A DNA stretch of 24,590 nt from JADGGV01 sp035715725 (GTDB lineage: Bacteria > Gemmatimonadota > Gemmatimonadetes > Longimicrobiales > RSA9): NCBI GenBank assembly GCA_035715725.1, contig DASTKT010000006.1, forward strand, positions 1 through 24,590. Reading direction: 5' to 3'. Positions 1 to 5,628 of the stretch are shown piece after piece (positions within the stretch are counted from its first letter, which is position 1; every line of letters begins with the position of its first letter). Position numbers and translations under genes: made by a program. The notes under the pieces were generated by a model, which was given only the letters and a program-made list of their open reading frames with translations, was not told where the DNA came from and did no database searches.

Positions 1-390
1 GCAGTCCAGCACCGTGTCGAACCTGCGCCCCAAGCGCTCCAGATGCAGCGCGTCAGCCGCAACGAACTCGACCTCGGCTCCGCGCTCCTCGGCTTTCCTA
101 CGGGCGATGGCCAGTGCCGTTTCGGCCACGTCGACGCCCAGCACCGGCAGTCCCAGCGAGGCGATGTACAGCGCGTTCTCGCCGGTCCCGCAGCCCGCGT
201 CGAGCACCGCGCCGACGAATCCGCCTTCGGATGCCAGACGCACTATCGCCGGCTGCGGCCGGCCGATGTCCCACGGCGGAGGCCCGTCGTGGTACGACGA
301 ATCCCAGGGCAGCCCGGTCAGCCGTTCGTGACTGGTCGGGTGCCGACCACGGAACGGATCGTCAGCGAAGGCTTCTGCTCGCTCCGACAA
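1..390 (-). CDS. class I SAM-dependent methyltransferase, 3' end outside the window
   Basis: The reading frame runs from a TTG at 390 to the window edge, giving the first 130 residues. An AGGAGGG sequence about 7 bases upstream and the lack of an in-frame ATG favour the TTG start. Motif I of class I methyltransferases is clear as LDAGCGTGENALY near residue 70, which binds S-adenosylmethionine, and an acidic GVDVAETAL follows as motif II. The N-terminal SSYHDGPPPWDIGRPQP stretch is typical of small methyltransferases related to thiopurine or tellurite-resistance enzymes, but the substrate cannot be told. It is the leftmost visible gene of the cassette array and lies in the same orientation as the rest. 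The family call is secure; function beyond methyl transfer is unknown. Confidence 0.85.
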   Translation of the reverse strand, partial: MSERAEAFADDPFRGRHPTSHERLTGLPWDSSYHDGPPPWDIGRPQPAIVRLASEGGFVGAVLDAGCGTGENALYIASLGLPVLGVDVAETALAIARRKAEERGAEVEFVAADALHLERLGRRFDTVLDC

Positions 391-422
391 CTTCGAACCC
401 TCCTGCAATGGTTCTTGCCACG

Positions 423-752
423 TCATCGCGGCACGCCGATCCACGGGTCTCGACTATTCCTCCTTACCCTCCATCGCTTCCCAAGGGACAAGGCATCGAC
501 CTCGAGGTCGCGAAGCAGGGTGTCGGCCTTCTCTGACTTGGGCCACGGCTGCTGCTTGAAGTCTACGCGACCATCTCGATGGAAACGACCAGAGAGTCGG
601 AATGCGGCCTCGGACGTGAAGCGAGTATCTGCAGCCACTCCATGAGCGCGTCCAGGTACGTCTGCCCCGCGTCCGAGTGGGGGCGCTCCCTTCCGCTGGC
701 CCCCTTGCTCTTCATGCAGAAACCATTCGGAGGGACGACTTTCGCACCACAT
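423..752 (-). CDS. hypothetical cassette ORF, possibly frameshifted
   Basis: An ORF of 109 codons opens with an ATG only a few bases after the outer box of the attC-like repeat at 757-880, as often seen for integron cassette genes. I recognise no family. The codon pattern is inconsistent: over about 600-750 a different minus-strand frame shows stronger G/C at third positions and a more protein-like product (KVVPPNGFCM then DAGQTYLDALMEWLQ), ending at a TAG at 563-565. That frame's only ATG is at 715 and would give a 50-residue protein. After about 600 the 752-start frame looks better. So the stretch could hold one damaged gene, a short ORF at 563-715, or no gene. Confidence 0.25.
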   Translation of the reverse strand: MWCESRPSEWFLHEEQGGQRKGAPPLGRGADVPGRAHGVAADTRFTSEAAFRLSGRFHRDGRVDFKQQPWPKSEKADTLLRDLEVDALSLGKRWRVRRNSRDPWIGVPR

Positions 753-756
753 TTCT

Positions 757-880
757 GGCGTTCACGACGCGCGCCGCAGGCGCGTGTCCCGCCGGCCCAG
801 GTGCCGAGGTCCAGCGTGTCGGCTTACCCGCCGGGCAAGGGCGGGCAGCGCCCGCAGCGGTAACCGAGCTGTCATCCGAC
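757..880 (-). repeat. attC-like cassette repeat (copy 1)
   Basis: Read on the minus strand it starts with GGATGACAG, then CGGTTACCG, then a GC-rich stem about 100 bp long, and ends with GTCGTGAACGCC. It shares the first half with the copies at 3893-4036 and 5363-5497 and the last half with 3235-3356. The stop codon of the antitoxin (TGA at 872-874) lies inside its first outer box, and the next ORF starts 5 bases beyond its other end. The layout is that of an integron attC, although the right-hand core is not the canonical GTTRRRY. Confidence 0.6.
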
Positions 881-1231
881 GTTGCCTCGGGTCTGTCCCG
901 TGCGCGGCCGCTTGCGCGCGGGCTGCCCCAAGGCCCGGCCGATCTCCCGTCGGGAGGCACCCGCCGCCAGAAGCGCGCGAATGAGCAGGTCGACCGACAC
1001 ACTGGGGTCACTCGCCTCCATCTTCGCCACGCGCGACTGGCTCGAGCCCAGTCTGCGAGCGAGCTGCGTCTGCGAGAGCCCCGCGCGGTCGCGACGCTCT
1101 CTCAGCTCCGCGCTCAACGCCAGCTTGAGCTCAACGAAGCTCGCCTCCTCGCCGCTGAGCTCCAGGAACTCCGCCGCGGATCCAACTCGCCAGCCCGCCG
1201 CCTCCAGCTTCTCTCGCTTGGCCTTCTCCAT
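872..1231 (-). CDS. XRE-family helix-turn-helix antitoxin
   Basis: This is the DNA-binding antitoxin partner of the toxin gene just upstream. The product is about 119 residues. The N-terminal part (KREKLEAAGWRVGSAAEFLEL) is the conserved lead segment of HigA/XRE antitoxins paired with Gp49-like toxins. The HTH lies in the middle: LRERRDRAGLSQTQLARRLG then SSQSRVAKMEA. I chose the ATG at 1231 because it fits the family length and has GAGGGAG just upstream; in-frame ATGs at 1252 and 1273 overlap the toxin end and would add 7 or 14 residues. The TGA stop sits within the outer box of the downstream attC-like repeat. It is expected to neutralise the toxin and bind the palindrome at 1581-1604 to repress the pair. 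Confidence 0.85.
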   Translation of the reverse strand: MEKAKREKLEAAGWRVGSAAEFLELSGEEASFVELKLALSAELRERRDRAGLSQTQLARRLGSSQSRVAKMEASDPSVSVDLLIRALLAAGASRREIGRALGQPARKRPRTGQTRGNVG

Positions 1232-1238
1232 CGCTCCC

Positions 1239-1532
1239 TCATTGCGAGGCATCGTAACGCCGGAGACGCTCACGAGAGCTCTCGATCACGGCCCGCGGCG
1301 TCTGCTGCGTCTTCTTGCTGAACACCTCGAGAATGACGATCGCGTCCGCATCGGCCCGGTACACGATCCGCCAGGTCTGAGCCTCATCCTGGATCCGCAG
1401 CTCGTGGCAGCGACGACCGACGCTGGGCACCGGCCGCGAATGCGGCAGCCCGAGCGACTCGCCGCGCTGAAGCCGCCGCAGGAGGAGCCCCGCTTCCAGG
1501 CGAGCGGCAGCCGGGAGTGGCGGGCTCTTCAC
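1239..1532 (-). CDS. HigB/Gp49-like (RelE superfamily) toxin, N-terminus apparently cut by a TGA
   Basis: The frame from a GTG at 1532 encodes 97 residues matching phage-derived Gp49/HigB-type mRNA interferase toxins: LLLRRLQRGE, then CHELRI, then WRIVYRADADAIVILEVFSKKT, and a C-terminal helix. The gene precedes and slightly overlaps or abuts the XRE antitoxin, the usual toxin-first order of this family. The GTG at 1532 has no spaced ribosome site, since the GGGGAG runs into it. Upstream in the same frame the sequence continues as GTG (1572-1574), RQGGRPLV, TGA (1545-1547), PHGE, which fits the family N-terminus if the TGA replaced a Trp codon. So either translation restarts at 1532 and about 14 residues are lost, or the toxin is dead. 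Family call is firm; activity is doubtful. Confidence 0.75.
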   Translation of the reverse strand: MKSPPLPAAARLEAGLLLRRLQRGESLGLPHSRPVPSVGRRCHELRIQDEAQTWRIVYRADADAIVILEVFSKKTQQTPRAVIESSRERLRRYDASQ

Positions 1533-1580
1533 CTCCCCGTGCGGTCAAACCAGCGGACGGCCGCCCTGGCGCACGCCTCA

Positions 1581-1604
1581 ATTTATGTCAGATTGGACAT
1601 AAAT
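1581..1604. promoter_or_regulatory. palindromic operator/promoter of the toxin-antitoxin pair
   Basis: ATTTATGTC (1581-1589) and GACATAAAT (1596-1604) form perfect 9-bp inverted arms around a 6-bp spacer. It is an AT-rich island directly upstream of the toxin reading frame, 6 bases before the GTG at 1572-1574. Position and symmetry fit the autoregulatory operator of an XRE antitoxin, overlapping the promoter. The short distance to the first GTG suggests a leaderless or nearly leaderless transcript; that part is inference. Confidence 0.6.
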
Positions 1605-1657
1605 GGAATGCGGGATGCAGCGCCTGCAGGCGCGGTCGGATGGCGCATGATGGTGTT

Positions 1658-1692
1658 GGCGTTCACGACTTCCGCCGCGGGCCGCTATCCGG
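1658..1692 (-). repeat. shortened attC-like repeat (copy 2)
   Basis: On the minus strand it reads GGATAGC, a GC-rich piece CCGCGGCGG, then GTCGTGAACGCC, the same right end as copies at 757 and 3235. Only about 35 bp remain, so the internal stem of the full copies has been lost or never existed. The beta-lactamase stop TAG (1685-1687) lies in the GGATAGC box. Confidence 0.45.
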
Positions 1693-2566
1693 CGACCCGG
1701 TCGGTCACCAGGCGCCCCACGTCGGCCAACGCCTCGTTGCGGGCGTCCACGGGCACCATCGATTCCGTCAAATAGGCCGCGACGAGGAGAGGCGCCCCGC
1801 GCGCCGGCCACACGATCGCCACATCGTTCGTCGCGCCGTGCTCCCCCATGCCGGTCTTGTCCCCGACCCGCCAGTGGCCGGGAAGTCCCGCTCGCAGCTT
1901 GGCGGCGCCCGTCGTGTTGCCGACCAGCCAGCCCAGCAGCCGTTCGCGCGACGCGTCCGAGAGCTCGCGGCCGAGCAGCACCCGGCGCAGGTTCGCCAGC
2001 ATCGCCGCCGGGGTCGTCGTGTCGCGCGGGTCGCCCGGCACGGCGCTGTTGAGCTCCGGCTCCATGCGGTCGAGCCGGGTCGCGGGGTCGCCGATGCCGC
2101 GCAGGTACGCGGTCAGGCCGGCGGGCCCGCCGACGGTGGGCAGGAGCAGATTCGCGGCCGTGTTGTCGCTGTAGCGAATGGCGGCGTCGCAGAGCGCGGA
2201 CACGCTCATCGCACCCTCGCTCACGTGCTCGCGCGTCACCGGTGCGTACTCGAGCAGATCGCTCGGCCCGTAGGGCACCCGTCGCTCGAGGCGCTCCTCT
2301 CCGCGATCGACCCGCGAGAGGACCTGCGCGACGAGCAGCCACTTGAAGGTGCTGCACATCGGGAAGCGCTCGTGCTCACGGTAGCCGAGCCGGCGCCCCG
2401 TACCCACGTCGAGGACCGCCACTCCAAGCCGTCCGGCGACGCGCCGCTCGATGTCCGCGAGCCGTTGCCGGAACCGTCGCGAACTCCCGGTCGTTTCGGC
2501 TCGACCCGCGGCCATGGGCCCGGTCAAGGCCGCCAACGCGGCAAGGATGAAATCCCGGCGGTGCAT
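1685..2566 (-). CDS. class A beta-lactamase with a likely Tat signal
   Basis: This periplasmic serine enzyme would hydrolyse beta-lactams. All class A motifs are present in the 293-residue product: STFK at 72-75 (Ser70 and Lys73 in Ambler numbering), SDN at 133-135, EPELN at 169-173 (Glu166 and Asn170) and KTG at 237-239. The N-terminus MHRRDF followed by an alanine-rich hydrophobic stretch fits a twin-arginine signal ending near residue 23. A Cys precedes the active Ser (PMCSTF), as in several environmental class A enzymes, but no Cys follows KTG, so the disulfide of KPC-type carbapenemases is absent. Start at the ATG of 2566 is supported by the signal; the ribosome site is weak (GGCAGA). 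It sits in the array between short attC-like remnants, and its stop is inside one. Substrate range cannot be read from sequence. Confidence 0.93.
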   Translation of the reverse strand: MHRRDFILAALAALTGPMAAGRAETTGSSRRFRQRLADIERRVAGRLGVAVLDVGTGRRLGYREHERFPMCSTFKWLLVAQVLSRVDRGEERLERRVPYGPSDLLEYAPVTREHVSEGAMSVSALCDAAIRYSDNTAANLLLPTVGGPAGLTAYLRGIGDPATRLDRMEPELNSAVPGDPRDTTTPAAMLANLRRVLLGRELSDASRERLLGWLVGNTTGAAKLRAGLPGHWRVGDKTGMGEHGATNDVAIVWPARGAPLLVAAYLTESMVPVDARNEALADVGRLVTDRVAG

Positions 2567-2638
2567 GGATCTGCCGTTGCGTTCATGGTGGAACCTCGTT
2601 ACCGCACCCAGCGTCTACTCGATCGCGGAGCGCACGCT

Positions 2639-2712
2639 GGATAACGTCCAGACCAGCGAGGCGAGTGCCCCGTCCGACCCGGTCTGCCGGGGTACGCGAC
2701 TCCAACCATCCG
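2639..2712 (-). repeat. possible degenerate attC-like remnant
   Basis: Between the lipoprotein and the beta-lactamase the minus strand reads CCGGATGG, then GGGCACTCGCCTCGCTGGTC, then GACGTTATCC. The middle resembles GGACACTCGCTCCGCT in the 5363-5497 copy and both ends resemble outer boxes. The match is partial, so this is tentative. Confidence 0.25.
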
Positions 2713-2792
2713 GCGGACGAGGCGGCAAAGCCACATCGGCGAGAACGCGCGTGCAGGGCGCCGGTGCTCCGGTGCTCGGGTCGGGCTACGCG

Positions 2793-3233
2793 TCACTTCA
2801 CGAATACGTCGACGCGCACCGTCTCCCCGCTCGGTGTCATCCTGATCGGTACCGATTGGGTCGTCGCGTCGCCGGGATCCGGTGTCGTGACGACGATGTC
2901 CGCGCAGGCACGGAAAGCCGCTGCGCCACCGCCGAACGTGGATACCTCGACCCAGAACTTCCCATTCTGATCCGTGATGGCCGAATCCGCGGGCACGTCG
3001 ACGGCAGGCCTGGAGCATCCATCTGGCTTCAGGTATGCGACCACGCGAGCCGAGTGCACGGGTATGCGACCGGCACGAAACACCTGTCCGACGAGGACGG
3101 TGGAATAGAACCCTTCGCCGAGGTGGCACCCGGCGGTGAGGACGACAAGCGCCAACCCGGCCTTCTTCCAGCCCCAAATCGAGCGAAGCATCCTGCCGAT
3201 CCATAGGAGAGAAGCACTGGCGGCATACGTCAT
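2793..3233 (-). CDS. lipoprotein with carboxypeptidase-regulatory-like (beta-sandwich) domain
   Basis: The frame opens at an ATG (3233) placed 1 base after the outer box of the attC-like repeat and encodes 146 residues. A better biological start is the internal ATG at 3191, giving MLRSIWGWKKAGLALVVLTAGC, a lipoprotein signal with lipobox LTAGC. The mature part has VLVGQVFRAGRIPVHSARVVAYL, then SAITDQNGKFWVEVSTF, the pattern of carboxypeptidase-regulatory-like or transthyretin-like domains found on outer-surface proteins. It is expected to be anchored in the outer membrane. No catalytic residues are evident. There is no strong Shine-Dalgarno at either start. It is the sole gene of its cassette; function unknown. 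Confidence 0.7.
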   Translation of the reverse strand: MTYAASASLLWIGRMLRSIWGWKKAGLALVVLTAGCHLGEGFYSTVLVGQVFRAGRIPVHSARVVAYLKPDGCSRPAVDVPADSAITDQNGKFWVEVSTFGGGAAAFRACADIVVTTPDPGDATTQSVPIRMTPSGETVRVDVFVK

Positions 3234-3234
3234 T

Positions 3235-3356
3235 GCCGTTCACGACGCGCGGCGGCGGCCGCGTCCCGCCGGCCTGCGCGCTGAGGTCACGCCCAGCCGC
3301 CGCTTCGCCGGGCAAGCGGCCGAAGGCCGCGCAACGGAAACCGCGCAGTCAGGCGG
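3235..3356 (-). repeat. attC-like cassette repeat (copy 3)
   Basis: Minus strand: GCCGCCTGAC, CGCGGTTTCCG, then a stem containing GCGCGGCCTTCGGCCGC, and at the far end GTCGTGAACGGC. Its first box (GCCGCCTGAC) is complementary at 8 of 10 positions to the first ten bases of the cassette on its right (GTTGGGCGGC at 3890-3899 minus), as expected for a cassette and its own attC. The ATG of the next ORF follows almost directly. Confidence 0.6.
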
Positions 3357-3378
3357 CATTCCGCTGCCTGCACGCGGG

Positions 3379-3855
3379 CTACCGTGTGGTACGCCCCATG
3401 CTCGCCTGCGCGGCCCGCTCCCGCAGCTCCTTGACCACCCGATGATCACTGAACGGCAGCTGTAGACTCGCCGGCGCCATGAAGACGATCTCCTCGCCCC
3501 ACCTGCACGGCTGACGAAGGCGGAGCTTGATCATCTTCGGATTCCAGAAGCGGGTCTCCGTCACCTCTTCGATGTTCCGGAGCGGAATGAGCTCCTCGAC
3601 AGTGTAGTCCGAGACGAGCAGATGGTCGTCCTCGAGCCACACCGCCTTCAAGCGCCGCACGAACCACAGGATGAAGCCCGAGCCGGCGATCCAGGCGCCG
3701 AGGAAGACCCACTTCATCTCCGGTGGGGGTGGCGTAGGTTCGGTGAAGATACCCATCCAGAGGCCACACGTCCCGAACCCGAACCCGGAGATCCACAGGA
3801 TCGGGAAGAGGCGCTTTTGGACGAATGTCATGGATGACGAGAGGCGCTTCTTCAC
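3379..3855 (-). CDS. two-helix membrane protein with PH-like C-terminal domain
   Basis: A GTG start at 3855 is supported by GGAGGT four bases upstream. The 158-residue product has a basic start (KKRLSS), one transmembrane segment near 15-37 (LFPILWISGFGFGTCGLWMG), a short proline-rich loop (EPTPPPPE), a second segment near 47-66 (KWVFLGAWIAGSGFILWFV), then about 90 soluble residues. The soluble part (AVWLEDDHLLVSDYTVEELI then PLRNIEEVTETRFWNPKMI) resembles bacterial PH or YdbT-like domains that follow a pair of helices. It fills its cassette, bounded by repeats at both ends. Role unknown. Confidence 0.75.
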   Translation of the reverse strand: MKKRLSSSMTFVQKRLFPILWISGFGFGTCGLWMGIFTEPTPPPPEMKWVFLGAWIAGSGFILWFVRRLKAVWLEDDHLLVSDYTVEELIPLRNIEEVTETRFWNPKMIKLRLRQPCRWGEEIVFMAPASLQLPFSDHRVVKELRERAAQASMGRTTR

Positions 3856-3892
3856 GCCACCTCCATTCTGCCTTCTGGCAAAAGGGAATGCC

Positions 3893-4036
3893 GCCCAACG
3901 TTCTGCCGGTTACCGGCGCCGCCGCAGTGAAGCGGAGGCGGTGTCCCGGCGGCCCACGCGCTGCGGCTCGGCCCAGGCGGCATTCCGCCGGGCAAGCGGG
4001 CGCAGCCCGCGCAGCGGTAACCGTGCTGTCATCCGC
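3893..4036 (-). repeat. attC-like cassette repeat (copy 4)
   Basis: Outer box GCCCAAC at 3893-3899 (GTTGGGC on the minus strand, fitting GTTRRRY), inner CGGTTACCG at 3907-3915, exact inverted partner CGGTAACCG at 4015-4023, and GTCATCC at 4028-4034. The stem between contains several shorter complementary blocks. It follows the DUF2283 gene and precedes the membrane-protein gene. Layout and length suit a long chromosomal-type attC. Confidence 0.65.
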
Positions 4037-4082
4037 CGTGAGCCGCGCCGGTGGCCCAGCCATCCCGCGGGGGAAGGGCGAA

Positions 4083-4352
4083 TCAGGCGGCCCGGAGCGG
4101 CGCCAACTCCACAGCCGAGGGACGACTCAGCCCCAGAACGTCGAAGGCTCGGTTGACCTCCTCGGCCGACACGTGCATCGGCGAGATGATCTCGATTCCG
4201 AGCGGCGTGCCGTCCGCGGCGTAATCGATCAGGACCTCGGGTGACACCTCGACCGTTCGGGCACTCCGTTGCCCCGGCCGGCCAGCGAGATAGATGTAGG
4301 CGGCGAAGGGCTGACCCTTCCGGTATGTGATCTGGAGAGAGAGCGTGCTCAT
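4083..4352 (-). CDS. DUF2283 family protein
   Basis: The 89-residue product matches the DUF2283 pattern: an opening strand with ITYRKGQPFAAYIYL, a conserved core EVLIDYAADGTPLGIEIISP, and a short helical tail. Such proteins are usually encoded beside DUF4258 proteins and the pair is suspected to behave like a toxin-antitoxin module, with DUF2283 as the antitoxin-like member; direct proof is limited. The ATG at 4352 overlaps the TGA that would end the full-length DUF4258 frame (4349-4351), the classic ATGA coupling. Its partner now ends early at an in-frame TAG, so coupling may be weakened. An attC-like repeat follows. Confidence 0.85.
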   Translation of the reverse strand: MSTLSLQITYRKGQPFAAYIYLAGRPGQRSARTVEVSPEVLIDYAADGTPLGIEIISPMHVSAEEVNRAFDVLGLSRPSAVELAPLRAA

Positions 4353-4384
4353 GGGCCAGGCTCGCGCGGGTAAGCGGTCACCAC

Positions 4385-4627
4385 CTACAGGAGCTTCTCG
4401 TCCGAATCCGGCTCGACCACGACGATCCAGGGCTGGTCCAGGCGTCGAGTGTGTACCAGGAAGCGACCCGGGCGGCGCGCCGGCAGCACTCCCGTTGCAT
4501 CCTCCAGCATGGTTCGCAGCTCCACTTCCGAGAAGCCGCGCTCCTCCATGCGGGACTCCACGTGCGGGGTGAACGCAAGCTCCCAGTTCCACCACTCAAA
4601 CGGGCCCGGCCGCTCGTCGGGTGCCAT
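4385..4627 (-). CDS. DUF4258 family protein, C-terminally truncated by TAG
   Basis: The product is 80 residues. It shows the DUF4258 layout: HVESRMEERGFSEVELRTML, then GVLPARRPGRFLVHTRR, then PWIVVVEPDSDEKLL. DUF4258 is a RelE-like fold often treated as a putative toxin. The family core normally continues with VVVTAYP. Here a TAG (4385-4387) interrupts exactly there, and the same frame goes on with VVTAYPREPGP to the TGA at 4349-4351 that overlaps the DUF2283 start. A single-codon nonsense change is the simplest reading. There is only a weak ribosome site (CGGA) at the ATG; an AT-rich TTAAATTA lies just upstream and could be the -10 of a near-leaderless transcript. Confidence 0.75.
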   Translation of the reverse strand: MAPDERPGPFEWWNWELAFTPHVESRMEERGFSEVELRTMLEDATGVLPARRPGRFLVHTRRLDQPWIVVVEPDSDEKLL

Positions 4628-4719
4628 TCCGTAATTTAAGCGAAAGCGCGGCCCATGGCGCCTGATGCGAACTTAGGTATGCGACGTGCGCCCGCAGCGC
4701 GCATGTGCCCGCGGCCTAG

Positions 4720-5106
4720 CTAGCTGGCCATCGGCTTGGGCTCCCACAGTTCCAGCTTTCGGCCCTCCGGATCGAGGAGGTGCGCGAAGCGGCCGTTGGG
4801 TTCGTCGTCCAGCCTGCGCAGGGGCGTCACGCCATGCTGCGCGCAGCGCGCGAGGATACCGTCCATATCGTCCACCATGAGATTGATCATGAACTCCTTG
4901 GTGGACGGCTCGAAATAGTCCGTGTCGGCCTTGAACGACGAGAACACCGTCGCCGCCCCCGGGTGGCTCGCCGCGAGCTGCGGCGTGAAGATCACCCCAC
5001 CCCAATCCTCGAAGGAAAGGCCCAGGACGCGGCCGTACCAGTCCCGCAGAGCCGCTTCATCCCGGCTCTTGAAGAACACCCCGCCGACACCCAACACCTT
5101 GGCCAT
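4720..5106 (-). CDS. VOC family (glyoxalase/bleomycin resistance-like) protein
   Basis: The 128-residue product starts at the ATG of 5106, preceded by GGAGGT. It has the paired beta-alpha-beta-beta-beta units of the vicinal oxygen chelate fold: GVGGVFFKSRDEAALRDWYG, then FMINLMVDDMDGILARCAQ, and a C-terminal GRFAHLLDPEGRKLELWEP. The last Glu is the usual metal ligand of the fold. Members include glyoxalase I, ring-cleaving dioxygenases and antibiotic-binding proteins; sequence alone does not choose. It is a cassette gene. The downstream 80 bases hold only a vague trace of an attC-like repeat before the DUF4258 gene, so the two may share one cassette or an attC between them has decayed. Confidence 0.88.
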   Translation of the reverse strand: MAKVLGVGGVFFKSRDEAALRDWYGRVLGLSFEDWGGVIFTPQLAASHPGAATVFSSFKADTDYFEPSTKEFMINLMVDDMDGILARCAQHGVTPLRRLDDEPNGRFAHLLDPEGRKLELWEPKPMAS

Positions 5107-5362
5107 GCGGACCTCCTGAGATGGCTGTTCGTGCCCGTCGAAGCGGGTCAGCAAGACACCGATAACGCGGGGCACGTTCCGACGCACGGCCGCGCGCGAC
5201 GAACTGCTACGTCGCCGCCGCACCTGCTACGCGACACCTGGCGACCGGCTTAGCCCAACCCAACGGGCCGGAGCTCGTCTCACTTCTGCTTGCATCGATC
5301 TCGACGATCTCGGGGAAACTCGGCGCCAGATCACGATGCCAAAATCAGGCAATTCAACTGTC
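5107..5362 (-). other. leader of the VOC cassette, no gene seen
   Basis: About 255 bases between the repeat at 5363 and the VOC start. The frame upstream of 5106 stays open for some 39 codons but lacks a good start and a Shine-Dalgarno, while the start at 5106 has one. Minus-strand TTGAATTGCCTGATTTTGG near the cassette boundary is AT-rich for this region and may hold a promoter, but no clear -35/-10 pair is visible. Confidence 0.3.
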
Positions 5363-5497
5363 GTCTAACGTTCTGTCGGTTACCGAAGTGAGCGGAGCGA
5401 GTGTCCGGCCGGCCGATGCCGCCGAGGTGAAGCCTACCCGCATTCCGGCCGGCAAGGGCGCGCAGCGCCCGCAGCGGTAACCGTGCTGTTAGGCGCC
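5363..5497 (-). repeat. attC-like cassette repeat (copy 5, most canonical)
   Basis: Plus-strand order: GTCTAAC (5363-5369), spacer, CGGTTACCG (5377-5385), stem, CGGTAACCG (5475-5483), TGCT, GTTAGGC (5488-5494). The outer boxes fit RYYYAAC and GTTRRRY and pair with one mismatch; the inner boxes are perfect partners; unequal spacers separate outer and inner boxes. This is the arrangement of R and L boxes in integron attC sites, about 135 bp long. The outer decamer GTTAGGCGCC recurs inverted at 6018-6027, the other end of the same cassette. Confidence 0.75.
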
Positions 5498-5628
5498 GTG
5501 CTACCCGGTGCTTGGGCCGCCCGTCCGCCCGAGGAATGCCTGCGCATCTCGACTACCACCGCGCTTCGGCCCCGAAGTTGGTTCCGAGCGGGCCCGCCGG
5601 CCGGCCGCCCCCTCAGTTTCTAGCGCGT

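Noticed and set aside
1685..2566. KPC-like carbapenemase call for the beta-lactamase
   Set aside because: A Cys precedes the active serine, but the partner Cys after KTG is missing, so the diagnostic disulfide cannot form; substrate class is left open.
4720..5223. Longer form of the VOC protein starting near 5223
   Set aside because: The extra 39 residues are Arg/Ser-rich and unlike the family; the ATG at 5106 has a strong GGAGGT and matches the family start.
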